Assembly: GCA_011523505.1 (NCBI GenBank)
Contig: WTGP01000008.1
Coordinates: 62,001 to 126,000 of the forward strand
Source of the DNA: Gammaproteobacteria bacterium
GTDB lineage: Bacteria > Pseudomonadota > Gammaproteobacteria > Steroidobacterales > Foliamicaceae
Length of the DNA stretch: 64,000 bases
Direction: 5' to 3'
This document shows, piece by piece, positions 47,691-58,338 of the stretch; positions within the stretch are counted from its first letter, which is position 1, and every line of letters starts with the position of its first letter. The position numbers and the translations under genes are program-made. Below the pieces are notes generated by a model, which did no database searches, was not told the DNA's origin, and worked only from the letters and a program-made list of their open reading frames with translations.

Positions 47691-48313
47691 TCGTTCTCTC
47701 CCTCAAGTGCCGCGACCTCTTTCTTGAGCATAGCGATCAGCATGCTCTCGTAGAAGCCATTGTTCGATTCCTCCGCCGCGTCGAGGAACACCAAGAGTTC
47801 CTCAGGGTCGATGGTCACTTCGCAGCCTTCGAAAGCGCCGTCCAGGGCGTAGCGCGTGAATCCGACCTGCCCCGCAAGCCGGCCGTATTGCGCGGAACGC
47901 CGAAACAGGCTGCCCGCCCGGCATACGTCCTTCCTGGCCTTGTTGATTCCCAGAAAATGCAGGTAGCCGTTCACGAACAGCGCCTGCGGGTAGTCCGCCG
48001 CTATGGCCGCTTCGCGATGCGGATAGGCCTTCTCGCCCTGCCCGCTGTACCCGTACACCCGCGCCAGCTGATATCTGAGCCGCGGATTGCCGGGATCGGC
48101 CGCCACCGCCGCCTCGCAGGCCGCCATGGCGCTGGCGAAGTCCATGTCCTGCTGCGACACGCCCGGCGCCACCGAATACGGATCGTCGCCGTGCGAAGCC
48201 TCGATATCGCACGGCGTAACTTCCTGGGAGTAGGTCGAGGTGTCCCACTCAAGGGTTTCGGCCGAAGCTCCCGCGGCAAGGAACAGTCCGCTGGCTAGCC
48301 AGATTACTCTCAT
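47687..48313 (-). CDS. Secreted TPR/Sel1-like protein (paralogue 2)
   Basis: AETLEWDTSTYSQEVTPCDIEASHG...NPRLRYQLARVYGYSGQGEKAYPHREAAIAADYPQALFVNGY; collinear with the neighbour. Confidence 0.7.
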   Translation of the reverse strand: MRVIWLASGLFLAAGASAETLEWDTSTYSQEVTPCDIEASHGDDPYSVAPGVSQQDMDFASAMAACEAAVAADPGNPRLRYQLARVYGYSGQGEKAYPHREAAIAADYPQALFVNGYLHFLGINKARKDVCRAGSLFRRSAQYGRLAGQVGFTRYALDGAFEGCEVTIDPEELLVFLDAAEESNNGFYESMLIAMLKKEVAALEGENE

Positions 48314-48344
48314 ATTTCCTCCTTCGGTTGGGTGAGACAGGACA

Positions 48345-49754
48345 CTAGTGAACGGGCATGAGCCGGCCGCGCGCGATGACGCGGTCGATCGTCCTGGTAT
48401 TGCGAATGTCGGTGAGCGGATTGGCGTCCAGCAGCACCAGGTCGGCGCGCATTCCCGGGGCGATCGCGCCCATTTCATCCTCGAGCGAGAAGAACTTCGC
48501 CGGCTGCACCGTGGCGGCGCCCAAGGCGTCAAGCGGGCTCAGCCCGGCGGCGACCAGCACTTCCAGCTCGTTGTGCAGGCTGTATCCGGGAATGGCCAGC
48601 GCGATCGGCGTGTCCGTGCCCGCGCCGACCGGCACCCCGGCTTCGTGCATGCGGGCGATCATGTCCAGCGTGTATTGCGCGACGGTGAGATCGCGCTGCG
48701 CCGGGTCGCGACTGACCCACGGCGAGGGACCGTTCCATTCCTCCCGCACCGCCTGCGGCATTCCGGCCAAGGCCTCCGGCCAGTCGTCCCTCTGGAATGG
48801 GGGAAACATGGAAAGCGCATTCAGGCGCGCGGTGGGGACCTGAATGGTGTTTCGCAGCGTCCCCAGAACTTCCGAACATTGCTCTTCATCGAAGGCGGCG
48901 ATCGCTTCCCGGCGCTGCAGGCTGTGCAGGAACGTGCGCAGCTTCATGCCGGAGTTTTCCTCGCCCGCCGACAGTTGCCGCCGGCGCGTTTCCAGCAGCT
49001 CGCCGGAGTTTGCGGCGCAGTCCAGCTCGACATTTCGCAGGTGCTCCATCGAGTTCACATGCGGACCGGCCGTGGAGGCGCGCATGGAAAGCGGGACGTG
49101 GGCGGCGATCGGCAGGCCGTGCGTCCCCGCCGCCTCGACCAGCGCCGCAAACACTTCGGGGCTGACCATCTCGTAGATCTTGACGAAGTCCACGCCCTGC
49201 GACTTGAGTTCCGCTACCCTGGACCTGGCGGTTCCGGCCTCCGGGTTCGGAACGCCGATTTCCGGCGCGTCGATACCGTCGTAAACCACGGTGGCGCCGT
49301 CAAGCAGCGGTCCGCTGAAGAACACCCGCGGCGCAACCGCGCCTTGAGCGCGCATGCGCTCCACCACAGGCGCCATCTTCTCCATCAAGCCGCCGGTATC
49401 GCGCACGCTGGTAATTCCGTAACGGATGAACATCTCCGGCATCGTGGCCGTGAACCGCTCGTCGAAGGTCAGGTGCACGTGCATGTCCCACAATCCCGGT
49501 ATCAGGAACCTGCCGGTTCCGTCGATCACTTCGTGGGCGCCGCTCAAATCAATCGATTCCGAAGCGCCGACGGCAACAATCCGGTCGCCGTCGATGAGCA
49601 CCGTCTGCCCCGGCCGCTCACCGGACACGGCGTCGATCACGGTCACGTTGCGGATCGCAATCCCGGATTGAGGACCCTCGGGAGCGGGCTCGCAGGCCCC
49701 GGCGGCCAGCAGGACCGGCACGAAGCCGGCAACGAGCCTGGCTCGCGCATTCAT
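48345..49754 (-). CDS. Amidohydrolase lipoprotein
   Basis: Lipobox-like LLAAGACEPAP; RFLIPGLWDMHVHLTF; GAGTDTPIALAIPGYSLHNELEVLVAAGLSPLDAL. Confidence 0.88.
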   Translation of the reverse strand: MNARARLVAGFVPVLLAAGACEPAPEGPQSGIAIRNVTVIDAVSGERPGQTVLIDGDRIVAVGASESIDLSGAHEVIDGTGRFLIPGLWDMHVHLTFDERFTATMPEMFIRYGITSVRDTGGLMEKMAPVVERMRAQGAVAPRVFFSGPLLDGATVVYDGIDAPEIGVPNPEAGTARSRVAELKSQGVDFVKIYEMVSPEVFAALVEAAGTHGLPIAAHVPLSMRASTAGPHVNSMEHLRNVELDCAANSGELLETRRRQLSAGEENSGMKLRTFLHSLQRREAIAAFDEEQCSEVLGTLRNTIQVPTARLNALSMFPPFQRDDWPEALAGMPQAVREEWNGPSPWVSRDPAQRDLTVAQYTLDMIARMHEAGVPVGAGTDTPIALAIPGYSLHNELEVLVAAGLSPLDALGAATVQPAKFFSLEDEMGAIAPGMRADLVLLDANPLTDIRNTRTIDRVIARGRLMPVH

Positions 49755-50311
49755 GAGGCGGAGGTGCTGCGCATGGCCGTCCTGGCCCGAAACATGTACA
49801 GGGCGCCCGTGAGCAGGGTCAGCGCCGCCGAAAGGAGCAGCAGGACGTATCCGAATTCGTACATCGGCAGGAACCACAGCGGTTTTTCGTACAGCATGCA
49901 GGCAAGCGCAACCATCTGCCCGATGGACTTGTACTTGGCCAGGCGGATTACGTTCACCCGGCCCCGCTGACCGAGCGCCGCCATCCATTCCCGCAGCGCC
50001 GAGACGGCCACCTCCCGGCCGATGATCACGATCGCCACCAGCGCCAGCACCATCCCCGGGTTGGCCTGAACCAGCAGCAGCAGCGCCGCGATGACCAGCA
50101 GCTTGTCCGCCACGGGGTCCAGGAAAGCCCCGAAACGCGATCCCTGGTCGAAGCGCCTCGCCACCCAGCCGTCCGCCCAATCGGTGAGCGCGGCCGCGCC
50201 GAACACCAGACCGGCAACCGGGTGCGCCCAGGGATAGGGAAGGAAGTAAAGGGCCACGATGCTGGGCATCGCGGCGACCCGGAACCACGTCAAGATGATC
50301 GCGAGGTTCAT
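49751..50311 (-). CDS. pgsA: CDP-diacylglycerol--glycerol-3-phosphate 3-phosphatidyltransferase
   Basis: DWADGWVARRFDQGSRFGAFLDPVADKLL (CDP-alcohol phosphotransferase motif); downstream of uvrC. Confidence 0.93.
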   Translation of the reverse strand: MNLAIILTWFRVAAMPSIVALYFLPYPWAHPVAGLVFGAAALTDWADGWVARRFDQGSRFGAFLDPVADKLLVIAALLLLVQANPGMVLALVAIVIIGREVAVSALREWMAALGQRGRVNVIRLAKYKSIGQMVALACMLYEKPLWFLPMYEFGYVLLLLSAALTLLTGALYMFRARTAMRSTSAS

Positions 50312-50352
50312 GCCGCCACTATAGCCAATTCGTCCCCGCACTGGCTCATGGA

Positions 50353-52179
50353 TCAGTGCAGCGCGCCGTAGATTCTCTGCGCGAGTTCCGGGCCGATGCC
50401 GGGCAGCTTGCGCAGGTCCTCCACGGGGGCGGCCTCGACGCCGCGCAATCCGCCGAAGTGGCGCAGGAGTTGGCGGCGGCGCTTGGGTCCGAGCCCCGGC
50501 ACTTCCTCCAGCACCGACGACTTGCGAGCGCCGTGCCGCCGCCGGCGGTGGCCTTCCAGAGCGAAGCGGTGCGCTTCGTCGCGAATTCGCGCAATCAGTT
50601 TCAGCGCCGCGGAGCCCGACCCCGGAATCAGCGGCCGGGCGAGATCCGGCATGTAGATGCGCTCGCGACCCTCGCGGCGCCCGAAGCCTTTGGCTACGGC
50701 GGCCACCGGCATGCTTGACAGCCCCAGCGCTTCCAGCTCGGCGCGCGCCGCGTTCAGCTGGCCGCGGCCGCCATCGATCAGCAGCAACTCCGGCAGAGTC
50801 GATTCTTCCCGGACCAGCCGGCCGTAGCGCCGGCGCACGGCCTCGGCAATGGCGCCGTAGTCGTCGCCGCTTTCGGCGCAGCGGATATTGAACCGCCGGT
50901 ACTCGGAACGGCTGGCGCCCTCGGGCGAGAAGACCACGCAGGAGGCAACCGGCGACTCGCCGCCGGTATGGCTGATATCGAAGCACTCGATACGTTCGGG
51001 CGGGCGCATCAGTTGCAGTTCCCTCGCCAGCGCCTTCAACTGGGAAGCGAGGCCCCGCGCGCCCGCGGCCTGCTGCTGCGCTCCGGCCTCCGCGTTCCTG
51101 CGCGCCAGCTCGACCCAGCGCCGGCGCCAGCCACGGACGTTCCAGCGCACCGCCACGCGATGGCCGCTCTGCATGCCCAGCGCGCTCTCCAGCAGGTCGC
51201 GCCGGCTGACCGCTCCGCCGGTAATGACTTCCCACGGCGCGCCGCGCTCGAAGTAATGCTGCGAAATGAAGGCGCCCAGGACTTCGTCGGATTCCACTCC
51301 GGGCACGATCCGCGGAAAGAAGAGCCGGCTGCCGGTCAGCGTGCCGCGCCGGATCCACAACACCGCCACGCAGAAGACGCCGCCGCTCTCGGCCACCGTG
51401 ACGACGTCCAGGTCGCGCGCCGCGCCGCCCGCCACCGACTGGCTGGCCTGAATCCGCTGAAGCGCGGCCACCCGGTCGCGCAGCAGCGCCGCGCGTTCGT
51501 AATCCAGTTCCTCCGCGGCCCGCTCCATGCGCCCCAGCAGGTCCTCCAGCACCGCTTCGTTCTTTCCTTCCAGGAACAACAGCGCCTGGCTTGCGTCGGC
51601 GGCATACTCGTCTTCGCTGACCAGGCCCACGCAGGGCGCCGTGCAGCGGTCCAGCTGGTACTGCAGGCAGGGCCGCTCGCGGTAACGGAAATAGGAGTCC
51701 TCGCACAGCCGTATCCGGAACAGCTTCTGCGCCTGGCCCAGCGCGCTGCGCACCGCCGCGGCGTTGGAATAAGGGCCCAGGTAACGGCCCTTGCCGCGCC
51801 GCGCGCCGCGATGGAAGGCAAATCGCGGGAAAGGATCGCGGGTGGTGGCGTAGATGTAGGGATAGCTCTTGTCGTCGCGCAGATAGATATTGAACCGCGG
51901 CTTGTGGCGCTTGATCAGGTTGCATTCCAGCAGCAGCGCTTCCTGCTCCGTCCCGGTAACGGTCACTTCCACCCGCCGGGTTCGGTTCATGAGCTTCTGG
52001 ATGCGCGGCTGATGGCTGCGCGAACCGAAATACGACGCCACCCGGCGCCTCAGGTTCTTGGCCTTGCCCACGTACAGGATGGCGCCCCTGCCGTCCAGCA
52101 TCCGGTAGACGCCGCAGCTTCGGGTCAGGCTCTCGAGGAATTTCCCCGGATTGAAGTCTTCTGTCTTATCGGCGCCCAT
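50353..52179 (-). CDS. uvrC: Excinuclease ABC subunit C
   Basis: GVYRMLDGRGAILYVGKAKNLRRRVASYF GIY-YIG; UvrC homology FDISHTGGESPVASCVVF; HhH LEEVPGLGPKRRRQLLRHFGG. Confidence 0.95.
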   Translation of the reverse strand: MGADKTEDFNPGKFLESLTRSCGVYRMLDGRGAILYVGKAKNLRRRVASYFGSRSHQPRIQKLMNRTRRVEVTVTGTEQEALLLECNLIKRHKPRFNIYLRDDKSYPYIYATTRDPFPRFAFHRGARRGKGRYLGPYSNAAAVRSALGQAQKLFRIRLCEDSYFRYRERPCLQYQLDRCTAPCVGLVSEDEYAADASQALLFLEGKNEAVLEDLLGRMERAAEELDYERAALLRDRVAALQRIQASQSVAGGAARDLDVVTVAESGGVFCVAVLWIRRGTLTGSRLFFPRIVPGVESDEVLGAFISQHYFERGAPWEVITGGAVSRRDLLESALGMQSGHRVAVRWNVRGWRRRWVELARRNAEAGAQQQAAGARGLASQLKALARELQLMRPPERIECFDISHTGGESPVASCVVFSPEGASRSEYRRFNIRCAESGDDYGAIAEAVRRRYGRLVREESTLPELLLIDGGRGQLNAARAELEALGLSSMPVAAVAKGFGRREGRERIYMPDLARPLIPGSGSAALKLIARIRDEAHRFALEGHRRRRHGARKSSVLEEVPGLGPKRRRQLLRHFGGLRGVEAAPVEDLRKLPGIGPELAQRIYGALH

Positions 52180-52209
52180 CGGCGCCGATATTAGTGTGCT
52201 GTCCGGCAA

Positions 52210-53574
52210 CTAGGCGGCCGCCTGTTGCGTGATCAGCATGGCCAGTTCCATCGCCTGCTCGTAATTCAGGCGCGGATCGACCTGGGTGCGGTAGCTCCTG
52301 TCGAGACCGGCCTCGTCCAGCCCCCGCGCGCCGCCAATACACTCGGTGACGTTCTCTCCGGTCAGTTCCAGGTGCACGCCGCCGAGGACCGTGCCGGCGC
52401 TCGAATGCAGTTCGAAAGCCTGCTTCAGCTCGGCTTCGATATTCTCGAGCCGGCGCGTCTTGCGGCCGTTGGATGCCGTTTCGGTATTGCCGTGCATGGG
52501 GTCGCACATCCACAGGACCAGCGCGCCGGCGCGCTGCACCGCATCGATCAGGGGCGGCAGCACCTCGCCGACCCTGCCCGCGCCCATGCGGTGGATCAGT
52601 GTGATGCGCCCCGGCTGGTTGTCCGGGTTCAGGATCCGGAGCAGGTCCAGCAGCCACTCGGGCGTCATGCCCGGGCCGATCTTGATCCCCATGGGATTGG
52701 CCACCCCGCGGAAGAACTCCACGTGCCCGCCGTCGGGTTGCGCCGTGCGCATGCCGATCCAGGGGAAATGGGCGGTCAGGTCGTACCAAAGCCCGCGGTG
52801 ATCCAGGAATCGGGTCTGGGACTGCTCGTAGTGCAGCAGCAGGCCCTCGTGCGACGTATAGAAATCGGTGCGGCGAAGGCGGCTCAGGTCGCGTCCGGTA
52901 GAGTGCTCGATGAAATCCAGAGAGCGCGTAATCCGGTCCACGATCACTTCGTAAGCCTGGGATTGGGGAGAATGATTGACCCAGTCCAGGTCCCAGTTCT
53001 CCGGGTGATGCAGGTCGGCGAACCCGCCGTCCACCAGCGAACGGATGAAGTTGAGCGTCAGTGCGGCGCGCTCGTAGCCGCGCAGCAGCAGCCTGGGGTC
53101 CGGTTCCCGGTCGCCGGTGGTGAACGACTCCCGGTTGACCAGGTCGCCGCGGAAGCTCGGCAGCGAAACCTGCTCGCGCGATTCCAGCGCCGCCGAGCGC
53201 GGCTTTGCGTATTGCCCGGCCATGCGCCCGATGCGCACGATCGGCTTGCGCAGCCCGTAGCTCAGCACCAGGCTCATCTGCAGCAGCACCTTGAGCCGAC
53301 TCACGATGATGTCGGAAGTGCATTCCTCGAAGGTCTCGGCGCAGTCGCCGCCCTGCAGCACGAAGCTCTCGCCCCGCTGCGCCTCCGCGATGGACTCGCG
53401 CAGCGACTCCACCTCCCAGCTGGTCACGATGGGCGGCAGCGCGGACAGCTCCTTCAGCGCCGCGTTCAGCGCCTCGGTGTTGCGGTACTCCGGCTGCTGC
53501 TGGGTTTCCCGGCCGAGCCAGCCGTCCGGGCTCCACTCGTCCGTCGCCTGTTTGTCGGTCAGCGCGAAAGCCAT
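52210..53574 (-). CDS. Class II 3-deoxy-7-phosphoheptulonate synthase
   Basis: FVLQGGDCAETFEECTSDIIVSRLKVLLQMSLVLSYGLRKPIVRIGRMAGQYAKPRS; HVEFFRGVANPMGIKIGPGM. Confidence 0.95.
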   Translation of the reverse strand: MAFALTDKQATDEWSPDGWLGRETQQQPEYRNTEALNAALKELSALPPIVTSWEVESLRESIAEAQRGESFVLQGGDCAETFEECTSDIIVSRLKVLLQMSLVLSYGLRKPIVRIGRMAGQYAKPRSAALESREQVSLPSFRGDLVNRESFTTGDREPDPRLLLRGYERAALTLNFIRSLVDGGFADLHHPENWDLDWVNHSPQSQAYEVIVDRITRSLDFIEHSTGRDLSRLRRTDFYTSHEGLLLHYEQSQTRFLDHRGLWYDLTAHFPWIGMRTAQPDGGHVEFFRGVANPMGIKIGPGMTPEWLLDLLRILNPDNQPGRITLIHRMGAGRVGEVLPPLIDAVQRAGALVLWMCDPMHGNTETASNGRKTRRLENIEAELKQAFELHSSAGTVLGGVHLELTGENVTECIGGARGLDEAGLDRSYRTQVDPRLNYEQAMELAMLITQQAAA

Positions 53575-53576
53575 GG

Positions 53577-54467
53577 TCAGTCTCCGTCCAGGCCCTCAAG
53601 GATCGCCCGGGTGAATCCCTCGCCGTCGATGAATCCGCTGCTCCAGCGCTCGTCGAGGTCCGCCAGTGGATTGGCGGCAACGATCTCTTCGGCCGTCCTG
53701 CCTTCATCCAGCAGGGCCTGCACGCGGCTCCGGGACTCGACCAGCATGTCGTGGAATTCCCGGATCTCGGCGCGATTGGAAAGATGGCCGTGTCCCGGCA
53801 TGATTTTCGTCTCGTCGTCGGCCCAGTCCAGCACCTGCCGGGCGCCGTCGATCAGGCCGTCGATGTGCCCGCCGTGCTGGCCGTCGATAAACGGATAGCC
53901 AAGCGTGATGTAAACGTCGCCGGTGTGCACCGCGTTGGCGTTCTCGAAATACAGGATCACGTCGCCGCTCGTGTGCGCGTTGGGCACGTGCCGGGCGTGG
54001 ACGGTATCGCCGTTGATATGAAACGTCATGTTGTCGTAAAAGGTGATGATCGGCAGGGCCACCTCCGGCGCCGGCGGCAGATTCATGCCGAACCTCACGA
54101 GCGTCTGCGGCTCGCTCATCAGCGCCCGCACGTTGTCGTGGGCGAAGATCTGCGCCCCGTTGCTGCCGAAATACTCGTTGCCCCCGACGTGATCGAAGTG
54201 CCAGTGCGTGTTGAACAGCATGTCCACCGTCCCGCCGGTCAGCTCGTCCACGGCGGCGGCTATTTTCGGCGACAGCTCGGCGAACTGGTCGTCGATCATG
54301 AACACGCCGTCCTCGCCCGCGAACAGGCCGATGTTGCCCCCGGCTCCGACCAGCATGTACAAACCGTCGGCAACCGGGACCGGTTCGATCTTCACGTTTT
54401 CCATGTCCTGCTGCGCGCCCGCGGACAGAGCGACGAGCACGCCCGCGATGGTCAGTAAACGCTTCAT
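53577..54467 (-). CDS. Secreted MBL-fold metallo-hydrolase
   Basis: NTHWHFDHVGGNEYF (HxHxDH-like), IMPGHGHLSNRAEI. Confidence 0.9.
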   Translation of the reverse strand: MKRLLTIAGVLVALSAGAQQDMENVKIEPVPVADGLYMLVGAGGNIGLFAGEDGVFMIDDQFAELSPKIAAAVDELTGGTVDMLFNTHWHFDHVGGNEYFGSNGAQIFAHDNVRALMSEPQTLVRFGMNLPPAPEVALPIITFYDNMTFHINGDTVHARHVPNAHTSGDVILYFENANAVHTGDVYITLGYPFIDGQHGGHIDGLIDGARQVLDWADDETKIMPGHGHLSNRAEIREFHDMLVESRSRVQALLDEGRTAEEIVAANPLADLDERWSSGFIDGEGFTRAILEGLDGD

Positions 54468-54550
54468 TTTCCCGCCTCCGTGGCGTATTGCTGGACGAAC
54501 CTAGCATTCTAACGGCGAAGACCCTTGCGTGCTATGATGCTACGCCCTTT

Positions 54551-56140
54551 ATGTACGCGCCTTTCAAAGCCCGAACTCTCCTGTTTCCGTCGGTCCTGCT
54601 GGTCCTGGCGGGCCTGCTCATGTGGCGGTCGGGACCGGCCCAGGACGAGGCGGAAGAAGCGGCGGAAAACGCCGCCGAGGGCATCGCCCTGGTAATGACC
54701 ATCGACGACGCCATCGGCGTGGCGACCGCCGAGTTCTTCACCGACAGCATCGAAACCGCCGAGGACCGCAACGCCGGAATCCTGGTGCTTGAGTTGAACA
54801 CGCCGGGCGGCCTGATGACCTCGATGGAAGACATGACCGACGCGATCCTGGCGTCCGAAGTGCCGGTAGCCGTTTATGTAACGCCGGACGGGGCAAAGGC
54901 GGCCAGCGCCGGAACGTTCATCCTGTACGCCAGCCACGTCGCCGCCATGTCCCGAACAACGACGCTGGGCGCGGCGACGCCGGTGAGCATGGGTCAGGCA
55001 GGAGTACCGCCGGCCCCGATCAGGCTTCTTATGTTTGACGAATCCGCGTCATCTTCGGAGGATGAAACATCGTCCGGCAACAACGGAGACGGCGACGAAA
55101 GCAACGGCGATTCCGATTCCGACGGGGGCGAACCCGAAGGCGCCGACGAAGCCGTCGAGGATGCGGAAGAGTCGCCGGGCAAGACCGCCGAAGAACTGGA
55201 CGCCGAGGCGATGAACCGCAAGGTCGTCAACGACGCCGTGGCGAAGATCCGGTCGTTTGCCGACCGGAGGGGCCGCAACGCGGATTGGGCGGAATCGGCG
55301 GTGCGCGAAGGCGCGACGCTGGTCGCCACGGAAGCGGTTGAATTGAACGTGGTGGACTTTATTGCGTCGGACGTTGCGGACCTTCTGGAAAAAGCCCACG
55401 GCAAGGAAGTGGACGTCGACGGCGAGGAAGTGGTCCTGCAGACCGCGGGCCTGGAGATCGAACGCCTGGAGCCCGGCTGGCGCACGCAGCTGCTCGCGAT
55501 AATCACCAACCCCGCGGTGGCCTACGGCTTGCTGCTGATCGGGCTTTACGGCCTGCTGCTGGAAGGATACAACCCGGGCGTGCTTGTGCCGGGCATCGTG
55601 GGCGTCATTTGCCTGTTGATAGCGGCTTACGCCTTGAACCTTCTGCCTGTGAATTACGCCGGGCTGCTGCTTATGGCTCTGGGGGTGGGCCTGATCATCG
55701 CGGAGGCGGTAACGCCAAGCTTTGGAATCCTCGGAATGGGAGGCGTCGTGGCATTCTTTGTAGGCTCGATAATTCTGTTTGATACCGGCATCCCCGGCTT
55801 CGAGGTGCCGATACGCCTGATCGGAGGCGTGGGTCTTGCAGCCGGATTGCTGATGTTGGGCCTCGTGGTCGTACTGGCACGAAGCCGGCAACGGCCTGTG
55901 GTCAGTGGCCGCGAGAGTCTGGTCGGTCACCGGGCCGTAGCGCTGGAGGACTTCCAGGACGCAGGCCCGGTCCTGGTCCAGGGGGAGCGCTGGCACGCGA
56001 CCAGTCGCTCGGCGGTCACCAAGGGACAGGAACTTTTCGTGCACTCCGTGGAAGAGGGTCTGAGGCTTCAAATAGGCCAGTCTCCGCCTGAACAAACTGC
56101 GCGCCCAAACTTGTTCTCATTGTTGAAGAAAATGAGCTAA
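54551..56140 (+). CDS. NfeD family protein with ClpP-like protease domain
   Basis: [53 protein letters not shown]; four-TM NfeD core and C-terminal OB-like domain. Confidence 0.88.
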   Translation: MYAPFKARTLLFPSVLLVLAGLLMWRSGPAQDEAEEAAENAAEGIALVMTIDDAIGVATAEFFTDSIETAEDRNAGILVLELNTPGGLMTSMEDMTDAILASEVPVAVYVTPDGAKAASAGTFILYASHVAAMSRTTTLGAATPVSMGQAGVPPAPIRLLMFDESASSSEDETSSGNNGDGDESNGDSDSDGGEPEGADEAVEDAEESPGKTAEELDAEAMNRKVVNDAVAKIRSFADRRGRNADWAESAVREGATLVATEAVELNVVDFIASDVADLLEKAHGKEVDVDGEEVVLQTAGLEIERLEPGWRTQLLAIITNPAVAYGLLLIGLYGLLLEGYNPGVLVPGIVGVICLLIAAYALNLLPVNYAGLLLMALGVGLIIAEAVTPSFGILGMGGVVAFFVGSIILFDTGIPGFEVPIRLIGGVGLAAGLLMLGLVVVLARSRQRPVVSGRESLVGHRAVALEDFQDAGPVLVQGERWHATSRSAVTKGQELFVHSVEEGLRLQIGQSPPEQTARPNLFSLLKKMS

Positions 56141-56150
56141 GGAGTTAATA

Positions 56151-56903
56151 ATGCTAACTTATCTTATTGCAGGAATCATCATACTCGTTCTCATCATCGC
56201 ATCGGTGCGGATCCTTTCGGAGTACGAGCGCGGCGTGATTTTCCTGCTCGGCCGGTTCTGGAAGGTGAAGGGGCCGGGACTGATCATCGTGATCCCACTG
56301 GTCCAGCGGATGGTCCGGGTGGACCTCCGCGTCATCGTCATGGACGTGCCCACCCAGGACGTGATCTCGCGCGACAACGTATCGGTGAAAGTCAATGCGG
56401 TGGTTTATTTCCGTATCGTGGATCCCGAGCGGGCCATCATCCAGGTGGCCAACGTTTTCGAGGCCACCAGCCAGCTGGCGCAGACAACCCTGCGCTCGGT
56501 GCTCGGCCAACATGAACTGGACGAAATGCTGTCCGAACGCGACAAGCTCAATCAGGACATCCAGGTGATCCTCGATCAACACACCGACGCATGGGGCATC
56601 AAGGTTTCGAATGTGGAGATCAAGCACGTCGACCTGGACGAGAGCATGATCCGCGCGATCGCCGCCCAGGCCGAGGCCGAGCGGGCCCGGCGCGCCAAGG
56701 TCATTCACGCCGAAGGCGAGAGTCAGGCTGCCGGACAATTGTCGGAAGCCGCGTCCAAACTGGCCGAACAGGGACAAGCCTTGCAGTTGCGTTACCTGCA
56801 AACGCTTACCGAGGTGGCGAATGAGGGCACTTCCACCATCGTGTTCCCGTTGCCGATAGACCTCATCGAGCCTCTGCTGAAGATGGCCGGCAAGAAATCA
56901 TGA
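56151..56903 (+). CDS. Stomatin/slipin-like SPFH protein
   Basis: [70 protein letters not shown]. Confidence 0.94.
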   Translation: MLTYLIAGIIILVLIIASVRILSEYERGVIFLLGRFWKVKGPGLIIVIPLVQRMVRVDLRVIVMDVPTQDVISRDNVSVKVNAVVYFRIVDPERAIIQVANVFEATSQLAQTTLRSVLGQHELDEMLSERDKLNQDIQVILDQHTDAWGIKVSNVEIKHVDLDESMIRAIAAQAEAERARRAKVIHAEGESQAAGQLSEAASKLAEQGQALQLRYLQTLTEVANEGTSTIVFPLPIDLIEPLLKMAGKKS

Positions 56904-58330
56904 GCCGGGAATACGACATCATCGTGGTCGGCGCCGGCTCGGCCGGCATACCGGCGGCCATTTTCGCGGCCCAGGGCGGCGCGCGGGTGCTGCAGATTGA
57001 TGCCGACAGCCGGGTCGGCGGCACCTTGTACTGGTCATCGGGCCAGATCAGCGCCGCGGGCACGCGCCAACAGGCCGCGCTGGGCATCGAGGACAGCGCC
57101 GAGGAACACTACCAGGACGCCCAGCGCATCGCCTACGGCGGCATCGATCCGGTCCTCGGGCGGCTCGCGACAGGCGGCGCCGCGGAAACCCTGCACTGGC
57201 TCATGGACCTGGGGCTTGAGCTGGCGCCGGAAACGCCCGTTGCGGGGATGGTGCACGAGCCCTATACGACGCGCCGTTACGTCTGGGGCCGCGAACAGGC
57301 CATTTCGATTCTCAAGGTGATCGAGCCCGTGCATCGTGAAATGGTGGCGTCGGGGGCGATCGATTTGCGGCTGCAGACCCGCATGACCGGCCTGCTCACT
57401 TCCTCTTCCGGGGCCGTGATCGGAGTCAGGGCCGAATCCAACGGCCAAGAACTCGAGTTCCGGGCGCCGAACGTGGCGCTGACCACCGGCGGTTACGCCG
57501 CCAATCCCGAGCTCTGGAACGAGGTCACGCCCTACCCCCTGCACTCCCACTGCAACCCGTTTTCGCGCGGCGAAGGGATCATAGCGGCCCGAGAGATCGG
57601 CGCCAAAATTGATCGCACCGACCAGTTTCTTGCCACCTTCGCGGGCTTCCTGCAGGATCCGGACGATCCCCTGAGCGCCTGGTTCTTCCAGCTGGCGCCG
57701 GCCTACCGGGCGCCATGGGAAATCTACGTGGACGGCCAGGGCAAGCGGTTCCTGCGCGAAGACCACCCGAGCATTCACTACAGCGAGACCTCGCTGTTGA
57801 AGCAGCCCGGCATGCGCATGGTCATCGTGTTCGACGAAGGCATACGCCAGAACGCAACGCCGATGTCCGTTCTCGACAAGCAGGGCCGCGACCTGCGCCC
57901 CGAATTCAATACCCACCCGGCGTTCCAGAAGGCCGCCTCCATTGAGGAACTGGCCGGCCGGTTCGATATTCCGCCGGAAAACCTCGTGGCGACGGTCAAG
58001 CGTTACAACGAAGCCGTCGACAATCACGAGGACCCCGAGTTCAATCGGCTGTACATGCCGCGCCGCATCGACCGCGCGCCGTATTACGGGATCGAAGCGG
58101 TGGGCGTAACCGTGATCAGTCCCGGCGGCGTCAATGTCAACGGCGACCTGCAGGTCGTGGACGAGTCCGACAAGCCGATCGGCGGCCTTTATGCCGCCGG
58201 CGAAATACTCGGCTTCACGCGCCTTTCGGGCGCCGCCTTCGTTGGCGGCATGTCGCTGATGCCGGCCATGACCTTCGGCCGCATGATCGGCGAACAGACC
58301 GCCGCCCAACTGCAGGCCCGCGCCGCGTAA
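56900..58330 (+). CDS. FAD-dependent oxidoreductase (fumarate reductase flavoprotein-like)
   Basis: [39 protein letters not shown]-terminal [39 protein letters not shown]. Confidence 0.88.
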   Translation: MSREYDIIVVGAGSAGIPAAIFAAQGGARVLQIDADSRVGGTLYWSSGQISAAGTRQQAALGIEDSAEEHYQDAQRIAYGGIDPVLGRLATGGAAETLHWLMDLGLELAPETPVAGMVHEPYTTRRYVWGREQAISILKVIEPVHREMVASGAIDLRLQTRMTGLLTSSSGAVIGVRAESNGQELEFRAPNVALTTGGYAANPELWNEVTPYPLHSHCNPFSRGEGIIAAREIGAKIDRTDQFLATFAGFLQDPDDPLSAWFFQLAPAYRAPWEIYVDGQGKRFLREDHPSIHYSETSLLKQPGMRMVIVFDEGIRQNATPMSVLDKQGRDLRPEFNTHPAFQKAASIEELAGRFDIPPENLVATVKRYNEAVDNHEDPEFNRLYMPRRIDRAPYYGIEAVGVTVISPGGVNVNGDLQVVDESDKPIGGLYAAGEILGFTRLSGAAFVGGMSLMPAMTFGRMIGEQTAAQLQARAA

Positions 58331-58338
58331 CGGCGGTA

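Noticed and set aside
48348-49970. 540-aa plus-strand ORF
   Set aside because: Antisense shadow of the amidohydrolase and pgsA; no recognisable domain.
49751-51925. 724-aa minus-strand ORF spanning pgsA and the uvrC region
   Set aside because: Only its last ~186 codons (PgsA) are real; the upstream part is an out-of-frame reading of uvrC.
52225-53898. 557-aa plus-strand ORF opposite DAHP synthase
   Set aside because: Antisense shadow frame; the minus-strand gene is an unambiguous class II DAHP synthase.
55000-55200. Acidic Ser/Asp/Glu-rich stretch in the NfeD protein as a possible frameshift
   Set aside because: Frame is continuous and ClpP-like and NfeD regions flank it properly; most likely a disordered linker.
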